Notes: generated by a model from the letters alone, not told the origin. Shown: positions 1 through 6,218, numbered from the stretch's first letter. The stretch: 6,218 bases of DNA from a bacterium (GCA_027064665.1 JAMOPH010000389.1:1-6218), one strand, 5' to 3'. Translations and numbers: made by a program.

Positions 1-3000
1 GATATGGACTATCTGACCTTTGACCTTGTTGTGGGACCCGAGGGATTTGAGGTCCACGGCGATGGTTCGCTCCTGTGGAGCGATGTCCCCGAGGTTGACA
101 CCGTTACCCCCTACGATGTGGTGATTGACATAACCGACGGCGACGACACTCTCCAGTTGGCATACACCCTTTGGGTCTATCCGTTTGACCATCCGATTTT
201 TGCGCCCGTTGGTCTTGAGGCGATGTCCGGATACACCAACCTGATTCCGCTCAGATGGTCCCCGCCGGCGGCGCTGATGGAATTCCCGTATCTGCCAATA
301 AGGTTTATGGGATACGAGATTTACCGCTCCACCGACACCATCGCCGGCGAGTGGGAACTTCTGACCACCACACCGATGACCAGCGCCGTGGACACCGATG
401 TTGAACCATACACGGTGTATTTCTACTATGTAGTTGCGGTGTATGACCTCGGTTCGAGCGTGCGGTCCAATGTTGATTTCGCCTTCGCCGAGCCCGGGAC
501 TCCAACAGACTGGTATTCCACATTCACCTACAATGAACCGCCCACAATTGACGGTGTGGTTGACCCCGCCGAATGGGCTGACGCTATGGTTTACACCTAC
601 ACCGTTGACGGCAACGAGTGCACCCTCAGATTTATGAACAAGGGCGGATATCTCTATGTCGCCTTTGAGGATCCCGCTGACCCGGTCCTCAGCGATGACG
701 ATATGTTTATGCTCACCCTTGACGACAACGACGATGACCGCTGGTCTCCCACCGAGGGAAGCAATGAGGGTGAATACAGAATCAAGATGACCGATGGCGT
801 CCCTGAGGTCACATTCCAGGGAATCTGGGGGACATTCCCCGGTGGAATTGGCAGAGACCCCCGGACAACCGTGGTTGGTCTTGAGGGTGCAGTCTCCGAT
901 GAGGCGGGATATGTTTCCTACGAACTTGCCATCCCAATCGGAACCGACCCCGGATACATCAATATCCCCGAACTTGGAGTTTGGGTTGGTGCGAGAGTTG
1001 CGGTGTATGATGTTGATGAACTGGATTGGGATTTGATTCTGCCTGAGGGCAGCGACCCCGAAAATCCTGCGGAGTTTGGCGAACTCTACATCTCGCCGGG
1101 TGCGCCCAATGGAAGACTTTGCTATCGCCCCGACGGATTTGATGTCACCCTCAGACAGGGGTTCTCCACTACCAGAATCCTCACTGTGGAGAACTGCGGA
1201 ATGGGCTATCTGAACTATCAGATTTCTGAGGCTTGTGCTATGCCGGTGGGCGAGGGGCTGCTTCGCACCGCCGAGGATGTCGCCAACATCGTCGCCTATG
1301 TGGATGATTACTCTTTGGTGCCCGAGGCTATTGAGATTCTGGGATACTTTGCCGATATCTACACTGACCCGGCAGAATTTGCCTCGGCGGTTTATTCCGG
1401 TGACTACGAACTGGTGATTGTCTCCACGAACAATGCTGATTTGCCCAATGTGTGGAACGCTGTGATGTATGCCATTGACGGCGGCGCAAAAGTCCTGATT
1501 CAGACACCGGACCTTGACGCTGTCGTCGGGAACCCGCTTTGGGGTTATCTTGGGCTGAGCCTCGGCGCCGATTTGGGCGATAGAGGTTCCGCAATCAACT
1601 GGGAACTGCCAGACCATCCGTTTTTCAATATCCCGTTTGATGTTCCGCCGTCGGTGGAGAGAATTGAGGGCGATTTCGCTGACTACGGCGACAACCTCAT
1701 CCCCGGCGAGGGATATTCTGTCCTGGCGACCTTTGACCTGTATCCGTATCCGAACAACGCCGCCATCGTTTACAACGAGGAGAAGGGCATTGTGGTCAAT
1801 TCCTTCATCCTGTCTGACCTCAACGACTCCGATGGCGATGGCGTGGCTGATGGAGTTGAGTTGTTGGTGGATGAGATTGCTGGGCTGGTGCCGTGCGAGG
1901 ATGTGCCGTGGCTTTCCGAGGAGCCGCTTTCGGGAACGCTTTTGACCCACGAGCAGAACGATATCGTGGTCACCTTTGATGCCTCCGGACTTGAGCCCGG
2001 TGAGTATCACGCATTCCTGCTGATTCACACCAATGATCCCGGACATCCGATGGCGTTTGTGCCGTGCCGCCTGACTGTTACCGAGCCCGAACCCAGACCT
2101 CTGGAACTGACCGTCAACAACGAAAACTACGGCTGTCCGGATGAGGAAATCGTGGTGCCAATCTATGTGAACTCTCTGGATATGATGGGGATTACCTCGC
2201 TGACGATGACAGTCTCTGTTGACCCGTCGGTGGCACAGCCGGTGGATATTGAGTCCGGAATGGGCGAGATTACCTCCTTCTCCTTCGGTCCCGGCACGAT
2301 TACATTCACGGTCGCCAGTGAGTATCCGATGCCCGGCGACGGCATTTTGGCGCTGGTGCATTTTGCCGTAAATCGTGATGCCGTGGTGGGCATCAACACC
2401 GCAATCACAATATCCGATGTCTCCTACAACGAGGATGCCTATGTCACCTCGCTGAACACATATCCGGGCAACCTGCACATCGTAAGTTGTGTCAATTCCT
2501 GGTATGTTGACCTTGAGTTCACTGCGTTCGGTCCCCGCCCGGACAAAGTCAGAATCGGTGTTGACCCCGACGCCACCAACGAATACGACGAGGGGCTTGA
2601 CCAGATCAATATCCCCACCGGAACATTCCTTGACCCATACAGCGACATCTCCGAGTGGGACCCCGAGCATCCGCATCTGAGCACCGATATTCGCAACGGA
2701 TACGATGTTGAGATTCACTGGTATATTGAGACTGGCGATTCCGCCGGCAAGGTGAGGTGGCGCTTCAACGAGGGGCTGCCTCTGTCCTCCATCGGAAGTC
2801 TTCTGCTCTATTGTGGCGATGAAGTGGTGGATATGAAGGATGCTGAGGTTTATTGCTACGACGCCGGTCAGGATATAGAGATAGTTTATCGTGCCACCGG
2901 CGAGAGGATGTTCACATATCACTTTGATGCGGGATACAATATGTTCTCCCTGCCGCTGAACACCACCGAGACCGACCCTGCGGAACTTCTGCCGGGCAAC

Positions 3001-3981
3001 TACGGTGTGTGGCGTTTTGACCCTGAGATTGACACCTGGGTTGCCGCCGACGAACTCGTCCCCGGTGTGGGTTATATTGCGCTGTTCCTTGAACCCACTG
3101 ATATCACCCTCTGGGGCACACCGGTTGAGGAACTTGACCTCAATCTCGCCTCCGGATGGAACCTGATTGGAACGGTGATGGGCGATGTTGATTTCTCCAA
3201 TCCTGACGATGACCCCGATGGTTCGGTGTTGGGTTCGCCCGGTCACGCCTGGTATTACGATACCGGGATGCGCAGTTATGTGAATGTTGACCAGTTGGAG
3301 GCTGGCAGGGGCTACTTTGTGGCGGCGATGACCCCGTGTGTGTTGCACCTGCCCGGTGCCGGCGGCTCCGGAAAATCTGTCGTCCCGAAAACCTACTGGC
3401 AGGGCTCAATTGAGGTGAACGATGTGAAACTTGGTTTCGGCGTGGGCAAAGGAACCCGGATGGTTCCCCTGCCTCCGGTTATGCCCAGTGGTCATCAGCC
3501 TGTGGCGTATCTCACCGACGGCGAGTGGGAACTTTCATCGCTGATTTCCACCGATGCCGCCTGGAACTTAGTGCTGACTAAATCCGCCACAGTGAAATTT
3601 GATGTCCCCGCCGGCGTTGAGGTGTTCGTTGACGGGCAGAAGGTTGAGGGCGAGATTTCCCTCCAACCCGGCACATATAAGGTGACCGCCACATACCTGC
3701 CCACCGAATTCGCACTCGGACAAAATGTGCCCAATCCGTTTAACGCCTCAACTGAGATTCGGTTTGCCGTGCCGAAGGACGCCGATGTCTCCGTGGTGAT
3801 TTACGACCTTTCCGGGCACATCGTCAGGACACTGGTCAGCGGCGAGGTTGATGCGGGCTATCACTCGGTGGTGTGGGATGGCACCGATGACGCCGGCAGA
3901 CCGGTTACCTCCGGCGTGTATCTGTGCAGGATGAAGTCCGGGGACTTCTCTGCGGTGCGCAGACTGATGCTTGTCAAGTAA
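1..3981 (+). CDS. Giant multidomain secreted protein with CBM9-like, cohesin-like and C-terminal sorting domains (5' partial)
   Basis: The frame is open through base 1 and ends at TAA 3979-3981. The ATG at base 4 lies inside an Ig-like domain with no room for a ribosome binding site, so it is internal and the N-terminus and signal peptide are missing. Counting that Met as 1, the modules are: truncated Ig-like (1-62); FN3 with YEIYRS and YYVVAVY (67-165); CBM9-like with IDGVVDPAEW (174-363); Ig/ASPM-like first half (371-410); inserted Rossmann-like domain (420-629) ending in an EF-hand-type loop (608-619); Ig second half with PLSGT and HTNDPGHP (635-692); cohesin-like (700-828); beta domain with IGVDPDATNEYDEG and LSTDIR (835-955); two GWN-type repeats (969-1116); beta domain (1125-1232); FlgD-like/T9SS-type sorting domain (1233-1325). 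The protein is probably exported and anchored or released at the cell surface to bind glycans or partner proteins; this role is inferred from domains only. No catalytic centre was recognised. A terminator follows the stop directly. Confidence 0.9.
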   Translation, partial: DMDYLTFDLVVGPEGFEVHGDGSLLWSDVPEVDTVTPYDVVIDITDGDDTLQLAYTLWVYPFDHPIFAPVGLEAMSGYTNLIPLRWSPPAALMEFPYLPIRFMGYEIYRSTDTIAGEWELLTTTPMTSAVDTDVEPYTVYFYYVVAVYDLGSSVRSNVDFAFAEPGTPTDWYSTFTYNEPPTIDGVVDPAEWADAMVYTYTVDGNECTLRFMNKGGYLYVAFEDPADPVLSDDDMFMLTLDDNDDDRWSPTEGSNEGEYRIKMTDGVPEVTFQGIWGTFPGGIGRDPRTTVVGLEGAVSDEAGYVSYELAIPIGTDPGYINIPELGVWVGARVAVYDVDELDWDLILPEGSDPENPAEFGELYISPGAPNGRLCYRPDGFDVTLRQGFSTTRILTVENCGMGYLNYQISEACAMPVGEGLLRTAEDVANIVAYVDDYSLVPEAIEILGYFADIYTDPAEFASAVYSGDYELVIVSTNNADLPNVWNAVMYAIDGGAKVLIQTPDLDAVVGNPLWGYLGLSLGADLGDRGSAINWELPDHPFFNIPFDVPPSVERIEGDFADYGDNLIPGEGYSVLATFDLYPYPNNAAIVYNEEKGIVVNSFILSDLNDSDGDGVADGVELLVDEIAGLVPCEDVPWLSEEPLSGTLLTHEQNDIVVTFDASGLEPGEYHAFLLIHTNDPGHPMAFVPCRLTVTEPEPRPLELTVNNENYGCPDEEIVVPIYVNSLDMMGITSLTMTVSVDPSVAQPVDIESGMGEITSFSFGPGTITFTVASEYPMPGDGILALVHFAVNRDAVVGINTAITISDVSYNEDAYVTSLNTYPGNLHIVSCVNSWYVDLEFTAFGPRPDKVRIGVDPDATNEYDEGLDQINIPTGTFLDPYSDISEWDPEHPHLSTDIRNGYDVEIHWYIETGDSAGKVRWRFNEGLPLSSIGSLLLYCGDEVVDMKDAEVYCYDAGQDIEIVYRATGERMFTYHFDAGYNMFSLPLNTTETDPAELLPGNYGVWRFDPEIDTWVAADELVPGVGYIALFLEPTDITLWGTPVEELDLNLASGWNLIGTVMGDVDFSNPDDDPDGSVLGSPGHAWYYDTGMRSYVNVDQLEAGRGYFVAAMTPCVLHLPGAGGSGKSVVPKTYWQGSIEVNDVKLGFGVGKGTRMVPLPPVMPSGHQPVAYLTDGEWELSSLISTDAAWNLVLTKSATVKFDVPAGVEVFVDGQKVEGEISLQPGTYKVTATYLPTEFALGQNVPNPFNASTEIRFAVPKDADVSVVIYDLSGHIVRTLVSGEVDAGYHSVVWDGTDDAGRPVTSGVYLCRMKSGDFSAVRRLMLVK
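523..1092 (+). other. CBM9-like carbohydrate-binding domain (residues 174-363 of the first protein)
   Basis: The stretch opens with PTIDGVVDPAEWADA, the typical entry of family 9 carbohydrate-binding and DOMON-like modules. It continues with a strand pair (LRFMNKGGYLYVAFED), an acidic turn rich in Asp (DDNDDDRW), a segment ending in YELAIPIG, and a closing strand before the next domain. The length of about 190 residues fits the family. In known proteins this fold binds sugars or chain ends, often with calcium. Here ligand binding is inferred, because the aromatic binding residues cannot be assigned by eye. An unrelated lipocalin-like or DOMON sensor role is possible. Confidence 0.7.
1261..1890 (+). 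other. Rossmann-like (GATase/ThuA-like) domain inserted in an Ig-type domain (residues 420-629)
   Basis: Alternating strands and helices replace the surrounding all-beta pattern: IVAYVDD, then helix PEAIEILGYF, then YELVIVST, then a helix and GGAKVLIQTP, and late strands AAIVYNEEKGIVVNSFIL. This order resembles class I glutamine amidotransferase-like or ThuA-like folds. There is no cysteine between residues 412 and 630, so the catalytic Cys of true amidotransferases is absent and the domain is probably non-enzymatic or structural. It is flanked by the two halves of one Ig/ASPM-like unit: FDVTLRQG through NYQIS before it, PWLSEEPLSGT through CRLTV after it. The fold assignment is from pattern only. 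Confidence 0.55.
2101..2487 (+). other. Cohesin-like domain (residues 700-828)
   Basis: The segment starts LELTVNNENYGCPDEEIVVPIYV, matching the cohesin opening in which a strand is followed by a turn and a VPI/VPV strand. It continues with a central strand resembling YDPxVxxP (VDPSVAQPVDI), then GPGTITFTVASE, then PGDGILALVHFAV, the G-x-L-x-x-I/V-x-F signature of cohesins, and closes with PGNLHIV. In cellulosomes such modules bind dockerins. Many non-cellulosomal surface proteins also carry them, and no dockerin is seen in this window. Binding to a dockerin-bearing partner encoded elsewhere is therefore possible but unproven. Confidence 0.65.
2908..3351 (+). repeat. Two GWN-type beta repeats (residues 969-1116)
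   Basis: Two units align at protein level. Unit 1 has AGYNMFSLPL, then WRFDPEIDTWVAADELVPGVGYIAL. Unit 2 has SGWNLIGTVM, then WYYDTGMRSYVNVDQLEAGRGYFVA. Each unit has a G-W/Y-N-L/M entry, a W-x-aromatic-D mid strand, an acidic D/E-x-L turn and a G-x-GY exit. Such pairs commonly precede the C-terminal sorting domain in FCB-type secreted proteins. No ligand can be assigned. Confidence 0.6.
3700..3978 (+). other. C-terminal FlgD-like / type IX secretion sorting-type domain (residues 1233-1325)
   Basis: The C-terminus reads LPTEFALGQNVPNPFNASTE, followed by IRFAVPKDADVSVVIYDLSG, then a GYHSVVWDGTDDAGRPVTSG turn, VYLCRMKSG, and a basic end RRLMLVK. This is the common pattern of FlgD-like Ig domains and T9SS type A sorting signals: QN-PNPFN, IY-L-G, WDG-D-G, SG-Y, and a terminal K. 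In Bacteroidota such domains carry proteins across the outer membrane, after which they are cut off or linked to the surface. Whether this organism has a T9SS cannot be told here; a cell-surface location is likely. Confidence 0.85.
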
Positions 3982-3995
3982 ACATACGGATTTCC

Positions 3996-4030
3996 AAGCC
4001 CTGAGGGCGTGGTCCCTCAGGGCTTTTTTT
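3996..4030 (+). terminator. Intrinsic (Rho-independent) terminator of the first gene
   Basis: A perfect 10-bp GC-rich stem, GCCCTGAGGG (3998-4007) with CCCTCAGGGC (4014-4023), encloses a 6-nt loop. AA at 3996-3997 can extend it to 12 bp by pairing with the first two of the seven T residues at 4024-4030. It starts 15 bases after the stop codon. This should stop transcription between the two large genes, so the second needs its own promoter. Confidence 0.92.
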
Positions 4031-4039
4031 AGATACAGA

Positions 4040-4071
4040 TTGACATTTTTAGAGGTTTTTGATTAATTTAT
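4040..4071 (+). promoter_or_regulatory. Candidate promoter of the second gene
   Basis: A perfect TTGACA lies at 4040-4045 in an AT-rich stretch just after the terminator. At the standard 17-base spacing there is only a weak -10 candidate, TTAATT (4063-4068). Alternatively, the TTG plus TAATTTAT at 4064-4071 partly fits the Bacteroidota pattern TTG-N19-21-TAnnTTTG, lacking the final TG match. The position about 60 bases before the start codon is suitable. A promoter here is likely, but its exact class is uncertain. Confidence 0.45.
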
Positions 4072-4090
4072 CAGGTTGAAAAACTTAGTT

Positions 4091-4096
4091 AGGAGG
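4091..4096 (+). promoter_or_regulatory. Shine-Dalgarno site of the second gene
   Basis: AGGAGG is followed by a 6-base spacer and ATG at 4103. The strong match fixes this start over the in-frame ATG at 4115, which would remove the two N-terminal arginines of the signal peptide. Confidence 0.9.
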
Positions 4097-4102
4097 GATA
4101 GT

Positions 4103-6218
4103 ATGCGCAGGTTTATGGCAGTTCTGATTGCGTTGAGTTTTGCGGTGGCTTTTGGGCAGGGAGTGCCCCATCTGATTTATGGAACCGCCCAGAACTCCGA
4201 TGGCACGCCGATTCCCGATGGCTGTGGGCGGTTTATTGCGTATCAATATCCCGCTGGTGCGGATACCCTTACGCAGGATTCCCCCGGATGCGATTTCTCC
4301 GGCAGCGACTGGGCTGTTCAGATTGCAGACCTCGGACTCTCCGATGGCGATACGCTTGCTGTGTGGCTTTTCAACGCCTGCAACGGCGAGACAGCCCTCG
4401 TTCTGGTTGAGGTTGATATGGGGGTGCCGGCGCAGAATGTGGGAACCGTGACGCTACAGGTGGGTCTGCCGGTCATAACCGTAACATATCCCAACGGCGG
4501 CGAAAGTTTTATGTTCGGCTCGGCGATAGATATTCAGTGGATGGCATCGGATGTGATTTCGGCGGTGGACATATATTTCTCCTCCGATGGCGGCGCCACC
4601 TGGACATCTGTTGCCACGGGAGTCAGCGCCTCGCTGGGCGTGTATCATTGGACTGCGCCCTCAACGGAATCCCATCAGTGCCTTGTAAAAGTCGTCAGCG
4701 CCGCCGATACCTCTGTCTTTGATGTCAGCGACGGATTCTTTGAGATCGTTCCCAATCCGCAGATTGACCTCACCTCGCCTGTGGGCGGCGAGACATTTTT
4801 CTGGGACGATACTATTCACATAGTTTGGGAGGGGCAGGCTATTGCCGGAGCGGAGATATATTTCTCCTCCGACGGCGGCACCAGTTGGGAGTTGGTCGCC
4901 GATGGACTGCCCGTCAGCGGAACCTACGACTGGACTGCGCCGGAGATTTCCTCCTCCCAGTGTGTTGTGCGTGTGTGGGCGTCGGATGACCATTCGGTGG
5001 TGGATATGTCGGGATTTTTCACCATTGCCGAGCCGCCCGACACAATTCCGCCGGCGCCGATTACCGACCTTTCCGCAGATTCTGTTGAACCCACAAGGGT
5101 GTATCTTTCCTGGACAGTCACCGGCGACGACGGATACGAGGGAACCGCATCGGTGGTGGATTTAAGATATTACAACGAGCCTATCACCGATGCCAACTGG
5201 GATCTGTGCACGCCGGTGGATGGCGAGCCGGCGCCTGACACCTCCGGCACTGTCGCCGGAATGTGGGTTGAGGGCCTTGCCCCCGGGAACACATACTATT
5301 TCGCCTGCAAAATCGCCGATGAGGTGCCCAACTGGAGCGGTCTTTCCAATGTGGTGGAGGTCGCACTGCCGGAGATTCCCGATACAATCCCGCCGGCGGC
5401 GTTCACTCTGTATCTGAACGATAGGGGATGCTATTCGGTCACTGTGGGCTGGCTTGCCCCCGGCGATGACGGCGATGAAGGCGTCTGCGACCACTATGAG
5501 TTCCGCTACGCCGATTTTGAACTGAACGAGGACAATTTTGCCACGGGGACATTGATTTCCGATGTGCCTGCGCCCGCTCCCGCCGGGACGGAGCAGGAGG
5601 TCACCATTGACGGGCTGGAGCAGGCGACACAATACTGGGTTGCCGCCTACGCCTACGATGACGCCGGCAACAGGTCGCCGCTGGCGGTGCTTTCGTTTAC
5701 CACCGACACCTGCGTTTCCCCGGATACCACCGACACAATTCCGCCGGCAAGAATCACCACACTCTCCTGTGAGAATTTCAGCCCCGAGGGGATACAACTG
5801 ACCTGGATGGCGCCCGGCGATGACGATTTTGACGGCAGAGTGGCGATGTATGAAATCAGATACGCCACCCACAGTTTCTATTCCGATGAGTGGGAAACTC
5901 TTGCGGTGGACACCGCAGAGATGATTCCCCACGAGGCTGGATTCTGGGAATCCTACTGGGTGAACGGCCTTGAGCCCGCCACGGAGTATTGGTTTGCCGT
6001 TTTCGCGATTGATGACGCCGGCAACCGTTCGGAGATGAGCAACCTGGCGAACTGCTACACTATGGGCGTGGCTAATCCCATCGCCGACATCTATCTTGAG
6101 GAGGACGCCCCCGACACTATGATTGCCGACCTTGAGGAGGTCTTTGTGCCGGCGGGTCTGGTCTATGGTGTTGATGAGGGTCCGGGCGTGTCAACATATT
6201 TCGCCGGCGATGACAGTT
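4103..6218 (+). CDS. Secreted multidomain protein with Kre9/KNH-like and FN3 repeats (3' partial)
   Basis: The frame starts at ATG 4103 behind AGGAGG and stays open for 705 codons to the window edge, so the C-terminus is missing. Residues 1-18 are a signal peptide: MRRF, a hydrophobic core MAVLIALSFAVAF, and likely cleavage at AFG/Q. Next come an unrecognised beta domain starting HLIYGTAQNSDGTPIPDG (20-120); two Kre9/KNH-like Ig repeats (123-216 and 219-309), each with a GGE turn, an I-x-W strand, YFSSDGG followed by W, and a Y-x-WTAP turn; three FN3 domains (313-426, 427-543, 544-653), each opened by DTIPP and containing GDD and an aromatic Y/F core; then the start of an Ig/cadherin-like domain with EEDAPDT (from about 657). 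Export to periplasm, surface or medium is clear. The binding role is inferred. Acidic residues greatly outnumber basic ones, and only two lysines occur in 705 residues. A C-terminal sorting domain may lie beyond the edge. Confidence 0.93.
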   Translation, partial: MRRFMAVLIALSFAVAFGQGVPHLIYGTAQNSDGTPIPDGCGRFIAYQYPAGADTLTQDSPGCDFSGSDWAVQIADLGLSDGDTLAVWLFNACNGETALVLVEVDMGVPAQNVGTVTLQVGLPVITVTYPNGGESFMFGSAIDIQWMASDVISAVDIYFSSDGGATWTSVATGVSASLGVYHWTAPSTESHQCLVKVVSAADTSVFDVSDGFFEIVPNPQIDLTSPVGGETFFWDDTIHIVWEGQAIAGAEIYFSSDGGTSWELVADGLPVSGTYDWTAPEISSSQCVVRVWASDDHSVVDMSGFFTIAEPPDTIPPAPITDLSADSVEPTRVYLSWTVTGDDGYEGTASVVDLRYYNEPITDANWDLCTPVDGEPAPDTSGTVAGMWVEGLAPGNTYYFACKIADEVPNWSGLSNVVEVALPEIPDTIPPAAFTLYLNDRGCYSVTVGWLAPGDDGDEGVCDHYEFRYADFELNEDNFATGTLISDVPAPAPAGTEQEVTIDGLEQATQYWVAAYAYDDAGNRSPLAVLSFTTDTCVSPDTTDTIPPARITTLSCENFSPEGIQLTWMAPGDDDFDGRVAMYEIRYATHSFYSDEWETLAVDTAEMIPHEAGFWESYWVNGLEPATEYWFAVFAIDDAGNRSEMSNLANCYTMGVANPIADIYLEEDAPDTMIADLEEVFVPAGLVYGVDEGPGVSTYFAGDDS
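4469..5029 (+). repeat. Two tandem Kre9/KNH-like Ig repeats in the second gene
   Basis: Unit 1 (4469-4750) and unit 2 (4757-5029) share the order NGGE/VGGE, IQW/IVW, IYFSSDGG, W, YHWTAP/YDWTAP, a lone Cys in QCLVKV/QCVVRV, and FFEI/FFTI. At DNA level 23 of 24 bases match between 4571-4594 and 4856-4879, an offset of 285 bp. The units arose by duplication. Similar Ser/Thr-rich Ig-like domains occur in many bacterial surface proteins, usually without a known ligand. Confidence 0.8.
5039..6061 (+). repeat. Three tandem FN3 domains in the second gene
   Basis: The units start at 5039, 5381 and 5732, each with the linker DTIPPA. Shared landmarks are L-x-W or G-W-L-A-P followed by GDD, a D/E-x-RY strand, a GL-x-P/A-x-T-x-Y-W/Y turn, an A-x-D-x-(A/P)-GN or PN motif and a closing N or S strand. 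The linker DNA GACACAATTCCGCCGGC is identical at 5039-5055 and 5732-5748, and GATGACGCCGGCAAC is identical at 5657-5671 and 6011-6025. FN3 domains act as spacers or protein-binding modules. Confidence 0.85.

Noticed and set aside
4..6. ATG at base 4 as the true start of the first gene
   Set aside because: The frame continues upstream through base 1, there is no signal peptide, and the translation begins in the middle of an Ig-like domain.
1261..1890. Active glutamine amidotransferase or peptidase in the first protein
   Set aside because: The fold pattern is similar, but the region contains no cysteine and no clear Cys-His-Glu or Ser-His-Asp triad.
3355..3378. Walker A (P-loop) match GAGGSGKS at residues 1118-1125 of the first protein
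   Set aside because: It fits the [AG]-x4-GK-[ST] pattern, but it is a Gly/Ser linker between two beta domains of an exported protein. No Walker B or nucleotide-binding fold surrounds it.
4842..5165. A 107-codon + strand frame overlapping the second gene
   Set aside because: It is out of frame with the FN3/Ig coding frame, has no ribosome binding site, and reads as Arg/Pro-rich sequence typical of a shifted GC-rich frame.
5162..5932. A 256-codon open frame on the minus strand
   Set aside because: It lies wholly antisense to the second gene, which has a signal peptide, ribosome binding site and recognisable FN3 domains. Its translation shows no domain pattern and is rich in Gly, Arg and Val, as expected for the reverse of GC-rich, Asp-rich codons.

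Overview
The window holds two large genes on the + strand, both cut by its edges, separated by one 121-bp intergenic gap. Both encode modular, beta-rich secreted proteins, and no metabolic, RNA, mobile or CRISPR feature is visible. The first (bases 1-3981) is open at its 5' end. The second (4103-6218) starts inside the window with a ribosome binding site and signal peptide and runs off the 3' end with no stop codon.

The organism is most likely an uncultivated bacterium of the broad FCB (Fibrobacterota-Chlorobiota-Bacteroidota) neighbourhood, for example a WOR-3, Zixibacteria, Cloacimonadota or Fermentibacteria-like lineage. The main clue is the end of the first protein, a FlgD-like/type IX secretion (T9SS)-type sorting domain with the hallmark GQNVPNPFN. 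The second clue is the module style: FN3 domains with APGDDG and DTIPP motifs, and NGGE...SSDGG...W Ig-like repeats. The phylum itself is inference and cannot be fixed from this sequence.

Bases 1-3981: a giant surface or extracellular protein. The visible modules are an Ig-like domain (N-terminally cut), an FN3 domain, a CBM9-like domain, an Ig/ASPM-type domain split by an inserted Rossmann-like domain with an EF-hand-type loop, a cohesin-like domain, a linking beta domain, a duplicated GWN-type repeat, a lysine-richer beta domain, and the C-terminal sorting domain. Bases 3982-4102: a strong intrinsic terminator, then an AT-rich leader with a candidate promoter and a good Shine-Dalgarno. Bases 4103-6218: a secreted protein with an N-terminal beta domain, two Kre9/KNH-like Ig repeats, three FN3 repeats and the beginning of a further Ig/cadherin-like domain.

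The terminator plus the fresh promoter suggest that the two genes are transcribed separately, although they sit together as a locus for cell-surface or matrix proteins. Binding to polysaccharide or to partner proteins fits the CBM9-like, cohesin-like and FN3 modules, but no enzyme active site was recognised in either protein. The most unusual points are the Rossmann-like domain inserted into an Ig-type domain, the extreme acidity of the second protein, and the abrupt change in lysine content near the end of the first.
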